Positions 49,124-60,999 of a DNA stretch of 64,000 bases are shown here, one piece after another; position 1 is the stretch's first letter; every line of letters starts with the position of its first letter. The stretch comes from Xanthostigma xanthostigma (Eukaryota > Arthropoda > Insecta > Raphidioptera > Raphidiidae), in the NCBI GenBank assembly GCA_963575645.1, contig OY754476.1, positions 6,820,001 through 6,884,000 on the forward strand, given 5' to 3'. The notes beneath the pieces were generated by a model, which saw only the letters and a program-made list of their open reading frames with translations, was not told the origin of the DNA and searched no databases. Made by a program: the position numbers and the translations under genes.

Positions 49124-49630
49124 CTGTTGGATTTTTAAAAGAAGACCGGTCAATGGAATGTAGTCCTATGACCTTATTGCAGAAGAGCGCACATGTATTT
49201 TATATTAGTAAAAGGTAATGATCCTGGAACCGCTTCTATGCAATAAGGGAGTCCAGTCGACCAAACGTATCGCAATTGTCGTGTCGCGATAATTGTACTA
49301 TTGCCATAGCTGTACGACTATACAGCAACACTTGCTAACAGTACAAAAAAATCATACACCAGACAGTACATAGGTGTGCGTCCACGGATTAAGTTGAAGG
49401 GTGTTGTTTGAATATCATCAAAATGGAAAGTAAAAAGGGAAAAACAGTTAGAAGTGGCGCTATAGGGAGGTCATAGCGAATGTAATTAAAATGTGCGAGT
49501 TAGAGGCTCAAATAAAGCTATACATTGTTTGCATGCCATGCTATGCGCCGCCTATGAATTCCGATAATTTGGGAACACATCAGCGACTTCTTGCCCTTTC
49601 CCCACCGGTCTTCTTTCGCCGATCGCACAG
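49124..49630. mobile_element. TA-flanked mariner-type MITE, copy B, with extra internal DNA
   Basis: Same ends and inner inverted pair as 29798-30048, but with about 330 bp of unrelated sequence (about 49252-49575) where copy A has about 10 bp. Copy A may be a deletion derivative or copy B may carry captured DNA. Confidence 0.65.
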
Positions 49631-50025
49631 TAAAAATAGCATTACGCCTTAGATTCCACACTGTATTTTTTGTCCTATACATTTCTACAAAGGGTTTTTG
49701 CCTTCATTTTCAATATTTTCAACATTTTTGACATTTCACCTATGTGGCAAACTTAATAAGTGCAACAAACAAATAATTATTTATAAGTAATCGAATAGCG
49801 TGTTTGTGTTATCTGTATTGTGTACTGTTCATAAGATTGCGGATTCACGTCTAGCTAAAGTAAAATAAAATAAAAAAATATAGAAAACAGTTACTTTACT
49901 TTATCCCCCGACTTTCGTCACCGGCCTGCAATGGACCATTTTACACCCGATATATATGCAGTCGTTTTTAAAAGGGGTAGGATGATAATATTTTTCTTTT
50001 GAAATTAAAAAATTGTCGAAATTAT

Positions 50026-50672
50026 CAGGGCCTTAACTAGCTTTTTTGGGGTCCTGGGCAAGACCTCATCACTGGGCCCCTTATATTATATTTTACAAGC
50101 GGTCCCGCCCGGTTTCACCCGGGTGCAAAAGAACGAATTGGGGAGAGGTACATGAGTATTCACATTCATCTTAGTTTAGCGAGATGAATGTTGTGTCCAA
50201 ATTTCATGATGATCGGAGTTACCGTTCAAAAGTTTTTGTCGGACGGACAAATTTTGAGTTACATTTTGCAATATTTTTCATTGACGCTTCGCTCATATAT
50301 TGGTCGTAGCGTGATATTATATAGCCTATAGCCTTCCTCGATAAATGGGCTATCCAACAAAAAAAATGTTTTCAATTCGAACCAGTAGTTCCTGAGATTA
50401 GCGCGTTCAACCAACCAAACAAACAAACTCTTCAGCTTTATATTATATAGATGAATATAGATGAATTAAATAAACCTGTTATGTTGTTAGGACAGTAGTA
50501 GGGAAGGGTAAGGTGGGCTACTATTTTCGGACGGGTTCCCAAAAGGTTGTTGAAAGAAGTACGGTTTTTTATATACTGCGATTTTTTTCGATCTTTCTGC
50601 AACCTTTCTGGGATTTTTCTGGGACTCCCCCTTCCGTATTGAACCTGTTGCCCCTGCTTAGTTATGGCCCTG
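50026..50672. mobile_element. hAT-type element carrying a nested retroelement tail
   Basis: Inverted ends CAGGGCCTTAACTAG / CTTAGTTATGGCCCTG with weak flank similarity. It is interrupted at about 50097-50453 by an unrelated repeat listed separately. Remaining interior is non-coding. Confidence 0.55.
50097..50453 (+). mobile_element. RTE/SINE-type retroelement, nested
   Basis: Starts gcggtcccgcccggtttcac, includes cagtagttcctgagattagc and caaccaaacaaacaaac, and ends in agctttatattatatagatg, the classic order of words in high-copy insect RTE-derived elements. Lies inside the hAT-type element at 50026-50672. Confidence 0.65.
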
Positions 50673-52029
50673 AAAATCACTGATCTCTCAGTTCAATAGT
50701 AATTTTAATGTACATATTTGTTAGGCAGTATATTATAGTAAGACATCAGGTGATGTATATATTATAAATATCTACACCATAAACAAAAAATGTTATTCGT
50801 TTATGACGTAAAATACAAATAAACTAAGAGATATATACTTTAAATATCCTTAGCTACTTACAAGTGTTCCCCAGAATAATCAACGGAACTTCAAATTGTA
50901 ATTTCATTTTGTTTCGGGTTTTTACATATTTTGTGTGGATATTCCTAAACAGGACAACGTGTTTTCGGAAATTTCGTCTGCCTGTTTCTACCATCATCAT
51001 TCGAGAGCTGCTGATCCGATTTTAATTCTGCTATCACTTATAATTTGAGGTAAATCCGTTCCTGCATTGATTCAATTATTGAATTTGAAAATCATATACT
51101 ATAGACATTGAGTAATTGTTATAATAATAGTTTTCTGCTACAAAAATATTCTGAATTTAGAGTATCTTGCTAACGTCGCTTTCGAGAGAAAATGTAGCTC
51201 AATTCTATAGTAGCCGGATGAACATTTTGAATTTGAGAAATCAATCCAGTCCTTTTTGAAACATACAATTCTCGAAACTCATTATCTTGTCTAGGTATCG
51301 TGCAAAATAACAAAATAAAAACGTAAAATAGGACATTGCAGAGATAGAGGTATTGATCTAAGATGTTACGCGGAGATTCGATTCCGATCCGCGCATGTCT
51401 ATTATTTTTCTGTACACTCATGCATCGCGCAAACGTATTTTTTTTATCAGTCAGATCGTGTTTTGTTTTTGTTTTACTGAATACTGATAATTCAATAGCT
51501 ATATCAAAACAAAACCAAAAATTTTAATTTAATTCCGGTATAAAACATTGATAACATCTCTAGTACTGATGATGAGACGAATAGACAATCTAAAAAACGT
51601 AAGCTACCTTTTTTTCTGGGAAAACCGGAAGTGACGAATCTATCAAAAACGTTGTTTTTTCACTTATCAAATATACAAAGTTAATAGACATGTAAAATGA
51701 ATCGTTGGAAATAAATTTCTTCAACATTTTTGTGTGTTCAGTACAATATTTCTACAATTTAAGTAAATTTGCATGTGTGGGTTACACATCATTGGCGCCA
51801 CTTGCCACGGTTACGCAAGTGTCTTCAAATTTGTGGATGCACAAATAAACCTATTTGATATATTGCTTCGGTGTAAGGACAACAAATTACTTGCACCCTC
51901 CGTCGTCGTACCATTGGGTAAAAATATTAAGGGAGATGCATTCTTGAATTTGTATCTGTTAAGTTCAACAACCAAAAACACTCACTGAGCGAAAAAATCC
52001 ACCACAACGGGTTATTGGCGTCTTAAAAT

Positions 52030-52480
52030 TATTCACAATGAGAAATATGTTGTGGCATTTGTAAAAAACAGCCACGTTAGATTAAATTTATTTGGGGTGA
52101 TAAGACACTTGATTTCTGGTAGAATGCTTTTTATGAACCTTATTACCTGCTCTCCATATGTCTTCAGGCTTTGGAAAAGGCCTGTTAAGATATAGTAGCA
52201 TTTAAGAGAGCACTGCTTCACATTCACATAGGCTGTGTTCAGCAGTTTCTTTTGCTTCTTTACAGAAGCGACAGTTATCATCTTAGGCTTAACTCATTTT
52301 TGAGAGATGGTATATCTCAGAGGGCACTGGCCTTCAGTTCTACTTTGTTGAGCATAAGGAGTTCTTTAGTCCTTTTGCTATTGTGTGAGATACATCTCTT
52401 TGATTGTCTCAGTTCCAACGAGAGGCCTTTTTTCGTCCATCCATTTACGAACCTTTAACTTGACATGGCTCTTAGAATAG
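52030..52480 (-). pseudogene. Decayed LINE: 3' end of the pol RNase H region
   Basis: On the minus strand, broken frames read RTKELLMLNKVELKASAL and then NCRFCKEAKETAEHSLCECE, the Cys/His pattern that closes the pol protein of many insect LINEs (Jockey/R1-like). At least three in-frame stops and a frame change interrupt it. No reverse transcriptase domain is nearby. Confidence 0.7.
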
Positions 52481-52779
52481 GCACAGAAAAGTTCAGGGCC
52501 TATAAAAGTTTTAGTTCCAAAAACAGCCACGTTACTAACTCAAAAAGACCACAACGCGAAAGTCGAGTCATAGTTTTCATAATATTAATTGATCACCGCG
52601 GCGTGGTCATAAGCCATAACTGATAACACGTTTTGGATGTTAACGGATGTAGCCACAGTAAGACCATGGCTTTTTGTCAGTGACGAACGATACCCTACAT
52701 TTTGTTTCCTCATAAAGAAGACTAATTAATTAATTGAAGTTTCTGAACAAAGTATTTACTAAAAATATTAAGACCACTG

Positions 52780-54900
52780 TGGTTGAAACAAAAATAAATA
52801 CATTTTGGGAGCCATGCTCTCATCTTCAGCAAACACTAAACTTAGTGTTAGCTGAAAAAAAACTGTCAGTTACCGGCAAATGTCAAGTTTGTTGAAATCT
52901 CAACTTCCTAATCTTCTTTGTTTAATAGCGGGCAGCATTATTCAACACTTAAAAAGTTTAAAGTTAAAACATCCTGTATATATTGTAATTTTGTCAACCA
53001 AAGTTAAAAATAGGCTATAATAACTTAACTACCGAGTAAGCTCATATTTTTCGCAATTTTGAAATTTTTAAACTGTACAGCTGGCGTCTACCTTGTTTAT
53101 GATTTGGAACACGTATATATGTATTTATTCTTAGATACATATTTTTCATTTGTCATCCTAAATTTAGTTGAAATCACTTAGCGGCTCAATATATATAAAA
53201 CGTGAAGTTTCAGAAAAAATATAATTTCTTTTTATTTTTATTATTTTGTACAACATTGCACTTGTTTGGCAAATTTTAATAAAATAGCATCTTTAAGTAT
53301 TTTCAAATAGGCCACATGTCAGAGAGGTCATATTTTTTTATTATTGTCATTTTATGGTCACAGAGGATTATTTTTTTTTTGTAGAAAGAACTTCGAACTA
53401 GACGGACGGAAGGACTCACAAAAAGAATTCCGTGTTAGACATTTTTCAATTTAATATGGCTTGATTGCCATTTGCCTTCAATCTATACATAGTATAAAAA
53501 GGAAGTTTTCATAGCTATAGATCTGTCTGCCTGACCGTAGTGCATTAAATAACTAGCGGCCTGATCCGGCTTCGTCCGAATTTGTAGATTTCCACTGTTT
53601 TTTCGCCACGAAAAGAGCTTTTATTTTAACTCGAATAATAAGTATATAACCTATGTCCATCCTAAAGATCCGTTCTAAATATTGGTGAAAAAAATTTGAA
53701 ATCGGGTGAGTCCACTTAATAATTTTACCTTTTTATTTTCATATTAGTATAGATTACAATTTACTGCCCTCGCGAAACTAGACGGGGTATCTAGGGATGT
53801 TAAAAACAGTCTTCGTTCCAAAATAGGTTGAAGTCTGTTAACTTAATTTCTGAACATTTTGTATATATTACAATGGAGCTTTTGAAACAGTAAGTAGAGC
53901 CTTGCGGTATTGAGAAAGAGTAGACTATGAGATTAAATGGTACATAATAAGAACAGCTGTTTTATCTGAGAACTAAAAGCAAATTAAGAATAGTTGATAA
54001 GAAGGCGCCGCTCTCAAGTACTTTGGAATTAATACAATCACTTTAAAGTTTAAATCAAGGCTTTTAATACAAAGATAACTAATAATATACAGTATACACC
54101 CTCCAAATTCATAATTAATTAACGTCATTATTATTTATTAACTTTTCTTCCGATGAATGCCGATTTTTTCGCAGTTTGTTTCCGTTAATATCTATTAAAA
54201 TCTATTTTAACCAGACTGCAATCATAGTATTTTAAACACCATATTCAAATACTTTTTCAGTAACGTATTATTTGATATACTTTTTTTATGAAATTATTTG
54301 CTATTTGTATTTAAATATATATTTTGTCGATTTATCCATTAGGCAAATACCTACAGGTACCGACACTTTGAGAGGTGCCGAGTACGTACCATGCTGATAT
54401 ACAATACCTTTTTTATTTTATTTAATAAAATAAAAAAATAGGATCGCAGTACAACTTCAAAAATATGTTAAGTAGCCGTCAAAAAGGTTGAAAAACGTTG
54501 GTTTATAGATTACTTATACTGAATTAGTCATATTAATAATAAGTTTTTTAAAATCAGAACATGCATAACTCAACGGTTTGTCCATTAGGTACTAGGTATT
54601 CCATAAGTTATGCAAAGTTACGATTTCATTTTAAATAAAATATTATAGACTATATCTTGAAGGATAAAACAGATTGATGAAATAGTAATTTTATCAAAAA
54701 AAGTATTATATCCTCATATTAACAAGTTTTTTTTTATAAATTAATTATCAAGGGAATGGGCGTTGCGGTATAGAATTTCCGTGTGTCATAATTTTTTATG
54801 TCAATACTGATGTTATTATAAACGAGATGCAACTTGTATTATAAAATCGCATACAGGGTTTGTATCAGGGATCGAAACCGAAAATCTACACTTCGAACAA
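52780..54900. other. Intergenic stretch with retroelement tails
   Basis: A tail-like segment at about 53550-53760 (ctagcggcctgatccggctt, then tgtagatttccactgtttt) matches the one at about 33300/33588. Otherwise AT-rich with nothing supportable. Confidence 0.45.
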
Positions 54901-55188
54901 ACCGAATCCTAAAATAAAATCGAAATAGAAATATTGTCACGTAGAGGACCCGTTACTGAATCGAAACTAAAATAGCCGCACCTTAATTGCTCATTTTAGC
55001 TTACCGAAAACCGAATTTAAATCCTCTTAAAAATCAATAACCGCAATTAGAAATAATAATTCCGTCAAAAACATAAATTGTAAAAAAATGCCAAGTCTCG
55101 CAACGCAGTTCTTCCGCTACAACACGTTGTGAGATCTCATGTAAAACTAAGTCTGTTATTTTAGTTAGTGTCTTTGGAAGCACCTGTC

Positions 55189-55382
55189 CAGGGTCCGATC
55201 CAGCTATTTCGTCGCTCCGGGCAAAATAATATTTGCCGCCTTTTACCCATGCGTTGTTCCATAGATGGTGTAATTTTTTTTTGTTTATTCATCTTTCAAA
55301 TTTTCGCCGCCGACGCCGCGCCGCCCTCAATTTTGCCGCCCCGGGAAATTGCCCGGTTTGCCCCCCTCTAGATCGGGCCCTG
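55189..55382. mobile_element. hAT-type MITE, GC-rich
   Basis: Inverted ends CAGGGTCCGATC / GATCGGGCCCTG with an exact 8-bp duplication CACCTGTC at 55181-55188 and 55383-55390. The 194-bp element is strikingly GC-rich inside (gccgccgacgccgcgccgcc) against AT-rich surroundings. Confidence 0.92.
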
Positions 55383-55410
55383 CACCTGTCAAACAGCTTT
55401 GTTATAAATT

Positions 55411-55708
55411 GTTACCTAATCACTTGCCTATCAACATTTATAGTGACCGTATCGAATATTAGACATCTTTATTTCTATAATAATTATTATAATTGGCAAT
55501 TGCACGGCACCATAATTATGAAAGAATAATCGACAATTTCGATTACTAAATCAAAACAGTGCACTTAAGAAAAAAGTATTTTAATTATTAGAATATGGTG
55601 CCGTGTAAATGCCAAGTCTTTATAATTTTTATAGAAATAAAGATGTCTAATAAGTATTGATACGGTCACTATACTAAATGTTGATACGCAATTAGTTAGG
55701 TAACGATT
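55411..55708. repeat. Inverted repeat, arms about 105-115 bp
   Basis: 55411-55514 (from gttacctaat to cggcaccata) pairs with 55594-55708 (from tatggtgccg to gttaggtaac), separated by about 80 bp. Probably a foldback element; no target duplication recognised. Confidence 0.75.
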
Positions 55709-57468
55709 TTTTTTTAATACCCCCTAGCTACCTGCACAGAATGTGCGCTCATCGGTGATTGGCCGTGATCGCTCGTTGCCTTTGTCACTTGTCGCTTTCC
55801 TGCTTTAAAGTACAGTCGAGCACGCTATTGTCAAGTTGTATTGCTATTTTAGTTTTGCTGAGTTGCGAGTTTGTAGTTTTTCAACAGACTGTACAAGCGC
55901 AAGCCCGCATTCGCATCTAACTTCCTAGTCTTTTAGATTCGTGGCGCGTATTATAATTTTTATGTCAGTACTACATAAATACGGGTCTCAACTCTCATGT
56001 CAATGTAAAATGTGTCAGTTTTATTACGTCACTGATCCGCCTTGGACAACAAAATAATGTTACGCTTGTATTGTAAGTGATATGTTTACTAAACGCCTTT
56101 GACCTGTCATTTGATTTTGTATCGCCCTTTTTGACTGACACTTTAGGCAGACGTCAAACGAAAAGGTCAAATTTCACTAAAAGTTTTGTATACCTAAAAT
56201 GTAAAATAATTAACGTTCTAAAAATTTGTACATGCATTCTTCAAGCATGGATAAAAATACATATTACATGAAAAGATAAAATTCAAGAATGTCCGAGATT
56301 ATCTGTAATATTATTTTTCTACCGTAATTTCTATGCTTCTACGTAATTTTATACTGTGCTAATCTTTTACCGTCTTTTAATGATGACATCTACCAGACGA
56401 CTTTAAAATTAGGACGTAAATATCTATATCTGGCTGCTATTGACTGAAAAATATTATTTCACTCAATGGTTATTAGATGTTAGGGATAATTTCCTCAGGA
56501 GCTATATTTTAAGTATGAAGTTCCAGCAGGACTTGATTAACCGAATAGACTAAATAGGCTGAAACCTGGAGTGGAGGCGCGAGGTTTTGAAGAGCCCGAC
56601 GAGAACGCGACGTACGAAAAATATTTTTCTGTGTTTATGATACTTGGAATTTTTCAAAAACGCCTAAGTAGTTTAGGTCTATAGACTGAATTATTACCTG
56701 ATTATCTAGCATTTTCTAAATAGGTAAAATAATTCACCAAGGGTAGAATAGTAATCAAAGATCCAAATAATAGCACGCAGCGATCGAAAAAATACATAAA
56801 AGAAGACAAATGGAGTCACCAAGCTTATAATATTAAACTGGGGGCCCTCGAATCTAAATTTGACACTGAGTACCAGAAAACAATGGAGGTACCAAATTTA
56901 TCCAAAAATAGTTCAAGCAGTTCTCAAGTGATGTTGACACAGACAGACAGAAAATAATTTGAGCGTCATACAAAATACCCAAAACATCAAAAACGCCAAG
57001 GAAACGAAATTACTATTTTTTATTGACGTTCTTTTTTTCCTGAATCGAATGTGAATGCATACACATCTTGATGAAACATAGGTATATTGTGCACTTCCCC
57101 TCATTAAAACGAAGAGAACGATATGTGTTTCATCACAATGTGTGCGAATTACCACATGCAAATCGGTACCACAACTTTTCTCCTTCCCGTATTTATATTT
57201 GATAATCGACGATAATAATATTATGAACAGTCTGTATATATGTACATCATCTTTATAAAAATACATCATGTATATTAAGTAAATTGTAAACAAATCTTTT
57301 GAAAACATAAGCATATTTAAAGCGCTACAATAAAATAATTTTAAGCAGTACAATTACACCGTAAAATGCAAAGATTAGCAAATCTACGGTAGCCTGAAGA
57401 AGTGACATTTCTATCAATATAACTAACTACCGTAAATTGTGTATATAAAATATAAATTGTATAGGTAT

Positions 57469-58079
57469 TAGTGATGTGCCGGATATCCGTATCCGTATCC
57501 GAGGGAGAAGAAAGATCCGTATCCGTATCCGCGGATATCCGAGGGAGAAGAAAGATCCGTATCCGTATCCGTTAGTTTTATGGCGGATCTTTTACCTTAT
57601 TAATTTTCAATTCATAGATGAAATTTTATATATATATAGGTGATTAGGTAATAATGAAAAACTGTTACAATTCCATTCAGATTATTTTTTATTTCTTAAA
57701 ATAATTGTATTTGGCACCTTTATATTGCAAAAATTTATCGTAGTGAGTACCATACCAATAGTACATAACTCAAAGGTACTAATAAAAAACTATCTTTATA
57801 ATGAGATATTGCACTTCGATCTCTGGAAAGAGACAATCTGTTATGACAGTTAACTCTTAAAGAAGTCAATAACTTTTTCCCATAACAGTCTCTTTCCAAA
57901 GGTCGATGTGCAATATTTACCGCCGCGTACTCTAAGAAAGTTAAGATCCGTATCCGTATTCGTATCCGCGGATCTTGAAACCAAATATCCGTATCCGTAT
58001 CCGCGGATTTTGAAACCAAATATCCGTATTCAGATCCGTATCCGCGGATATGCATTTTTAACGATCCGGCACATCACTA
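57469..58079. mobile_element. hAT-type MITE with CCGTAT hexamer arrays
   Basis: Inverted ends TAGTGATGTGCCGGAT / ATCCGGCACATCACTA with an exact 8-bp duplication ATAGGTAT at 57461-57468 and 58080-58087. Arrays of the hexamer atccgt with cgcggat lie inside both ends, and a central inverted pair (about 57809-57845 / 57885-57917) holds gaaagagac and its complement. No transposase frame. Confidence 0.92.
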
Positions 58080-58299
58080 ATAGGTATATACAATTTTAAT
58101 TTTTCGCATATATTTATTAATTAATTGGCAGACTTCAATTTCAAGCGCGATTGACATTATAATTTACAAACTCAGACAATTGACAATCTGAGCTTCTTGT
58201 TTTATATATTATGTCATAACTTCTAAGCATTATGTTGGCGCACCGCCAGGCCCACACTTCAGTCTCGGCTAAATAATTGTATTTTTCCAGAATTGTTGT

Positions 58300-58800
58300 T
58301 TGTGTACAAGTACGTATGTGCCAGTGTCACTCGACAACGGCTGAATAGATTTTGATGAAACTTGGTACACAATCAACTTATGTTGTCTGCTGACATTTCA
58401 GTGCCAGTTCTGACTAGGGTTGCCAACTTTTTTGAGAAAAATAACGTAACTAACCCTATAAATAAGAAAAAATAAAGTATTTGAAAGAAAAAAAAAAACA
58501 AATCAAGCGTGCGTAAAGAAGTTTTACTTCAATAAAGTATTTTAGCATAATACTTTATTTTAATGCAAAAGTGTAAAGGATGTTTGTAATAAATAAGGTA
58601 GGATACGTTATTATAAAGTATGGTTGGGAACTCTAGTTCTGACGGATTCTAGCCCACATGTTGCCGAATAAAAAGTAACCTAATACGTTAACTTTGGATA
58701 GTAGACTGCAGCTAGTTTTATCAAAATTGGTGCAGCAGTTCTTGAATGTCACTAGTGCTAACAGACACGCACACAAAAATTCTGGAAAAATTATTTCACG
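58300..58800 (+). repeat. RTE-type retroelement tail, interrupted
   Basis: Phrases cggctgaatagattttgatg, aaacttggtacacaatcaac and agcagttcttgaatgtcact are characteristic. The run is split by the hAT MITE at 58415-58635; joining across its duplication restores the tail. Confidence 0.55.
58415..58635. mobile_element. hAT-type MITE nested in a retroelement tail
   Basis: Ends TAGGGTTGCCAAC / GTTGGGAACTCTA with an exact 8-bp duplication GTTCTGAC at 58407-58414 and 58636-58643. Confidence 0.88.
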
Positions 58801-59397
58801 TTTATCAAACGAAATATCAGCAAGAAATCGAAATTACAGACGTTATTATTTAATAGTAATTTTTCTACTCCGGCACTGGTGGTGCTTCAACATTGCGTAC
58901 ACCAGTTATAGCCTCCGGTGCACGCTAGACAGTCACTTGTCAGTTAACCTCAGGCGGTCCGTGTAATTTTTGCCACTTAAAGTGGCGTCTAACATATCAG
59001 TATGCTTTTTCTATCTTGTTATTTATATGTCTGCTATTTTTTTTCCCTTTTTTTGAATACGGCTATTTTCAATCATAAAAAAATGCATTTCTAAAAAGAC
59101 ATAAATTCAAGACAAGTAGTCTTCTTAAGATGATTTATCTGATTTGTCAAATGATGAAATTTGCATTAGTAAAATTAATAAAATCGTTAGATCTAAATCT
59201 TTTTTCTTGCTTCAATAAGAAATTAATATTTAGGATCGATACTATAGAAATATAAGAATCATATTCTATCAAAATGATTTCTATAGGATTTTTTTGCATT
59301 TAACTAGTGTTAAAAAGTTACAAAAAATGTATTTTGGGGATGGTTTCTCGATTCGCAACGAGATTCGGACTCACATGGGAAAGATTTATAATTAATA

Positions 59398-59661
59398 CAG
59401 TGGAGCGTCGATCAACCGAACGACCGCTTAACCGAACTCGTAAGCGGGTAGGCTTGCTTCGGCAGACGAAGATTCAAGATTGAAAATTTTTTTAATTAAA
59501 GATATATTATAAATAAATATGTTTTTTAATTCACCTGTACATAAATATGCAGTTCGTATACGAGTATGTATGTGCGAATCAATATAGTTCGATTATCCGA
59601 AAAGACCGGTTTTTCGAAAACCCATGTCCCCCAATTAGTTCGGATAATCGACGCTCTACTG
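59398..59661. mobile_element. pogo/Tigger-type MITE
   Basis: Inverted ends CAGTGGAGCGTCGAT / ATCGACGCTCTACTG with TA duplications at 59396-59397 and 59662-59663. Inner words ccgaacgaccgc and ttcggataatcg fit pogo/Tigger ends. 264 bp, non-coding. Confidence 0.88.
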
Positions 59662-60461
59662 TAGTTAAAACAAAATTTTGAATACTTAGTCTCAAAGAAA
59701 TAATTTCAATGTTTCTATAAATCATCATTTAAATAAAACATTTTATGATCTCCATATAAATAATTTAAGTTTTGATGAAAACGTTCAGATCTTTTCTTTC
59801 AACTAATCTATACATTAATACGCGAAGAAAAAACTTGGCATCCCTTTTTAAGTACATTGCGCGCACGGAGGAGTGTAAGATTTGGCATAGTTAAAATTCA
59901 TATAGAGAAGAACTGGGAGAAAAATTAAATTTATGTATAATGTGTTCCAAATACATTAAATTAAATTAAATAAAACATACGTTCATACACTGTAAAAAAA
60001 TATTCATTGTTTACGTTCGTACACTGTAAAAAATTGGCGGAGCAAATGTGGAATGAATAACGGTCGAATTTCAACCACAGACTGGGCCGCTAGTAATAAT
60101 AATTAGTTGAAATAAAAAAAGCATCCTTACTACTATTCAAAGAAATTAAATTTTGTCGCTTAAATCAAATTTTGTTCTGCATATTTTTTTTCAGTGTAAA
60201 TGTCGTCAAAGCTCATGACCTGAGGGACCCGTTTTTAGATGTGGGGGCCATGGTTGTATTAATTTGAAATTAATTATAGCTCTGTCTGTATTTAGAAACA
60301 AATCTGTTGGTAAATGTTTCGAAAAAAACAAAAAATTGATATACTGGTAAAAAACATTTATTTTGAAATAAATTGTTACTAAAATAAAATCTTTCTGTTT
60401 CATGTACAAATATTTTATAAGAAAATTGAATTGCTGGTCATTATAAACAAAACACTTGAAA

Positions 60462-60788
60462 CTATGGAAATATAGTTTTCTCGCAAATTGGATTCTCCAA
60501 CATTTGTATAGGTCTTCCATGATCATCCATCAGTTCACCTTCCACGTTTTTATATAATATCTTATTATGCACTTTGTTTTGTTTTCTGCAAATGTTTTTA
60601 AACATCTTCACAATAAATTTACAAAGAAAATATATTATTATTAAAACAAAAACTATCCCAGACAGTAATAAACAACCATATACAACTTTTTCAGTTTGTG
60701 TTCCGTATCTTTTAAATGCATTTGTTGTTTTAAAAAAATTTATAACAAAAAAACTTGTCAGAATTGTATTTTCTTTTAATAAATCCAT
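60462..60788 (-). CDS. Unrecognised small single-pass membrane protein (108 aa) or 3' exon
   Basis: Not recognised. From the ATG at 60788 the frame gives 108 residues: a hydrophobic N-terminal stretch (TSFFVINFF), a linker with KRYGTQTEK, a clear membrane helix (VVYGCLLLSGIVFVLIIIYF), then a Lys/Arg-rich juxtamembrane segment and a polar tail ending NVEGELMDDHGRPIQ, ENPICEKTIFP. The positive-inside rule puts the tail in the cytosol. The frame stays open 33 nt upstream of the ATG to a possible acceptor (aaacag), so it may instead be the last exon of a larger receptor-like gene. The tail's mixed composition is less like translated AT-rich noise than other open frames here. No neighbour helps. 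Confidence 0.4.
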   Translation of the reverse strand: MDLLKENTILTSFFVINFFKTTNAFKRYGTQTEKVVYGCLLLSGIVFVLIIIYFLCKFIVKMFKNICRKQNKVHNKILYKNVEGELMDDHGRPIQMLENPICEKTIFP

Positions 60789-60999
60789 GCAAATATATGA
60801 CTTGATGTAATTTTTTGACACTGTTTATTTCCATGCTTAGTTTTAACTGACTTCTTTATTGTATTTTTTTACCAAGCAATGGAACATTAGGAAATTAAAT
60901 CACAAAGGCATTGAAATAATCATTGGACATCACATAATGAATTCATTATACTTCTCATGTTTATAGGCATGCACACACCGCGCATATACAGGTTGTCAA

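Noticed and set aside
56913-57353. 146-codon minus-strand frame, the second longest open frame in the window
   Set aside because: AT-rich, Tyr/Ile/Cys-heavy with no domain; its start overlaps a retroelement-tail phrase (cagttctcaagtgatgttga).
60012-60197. Possible element with CACTGTAAAAAA / TTTTTTCAGTG ends
   Set aside because: The inverted match is mostly homopolymer and no target duplication is visible.
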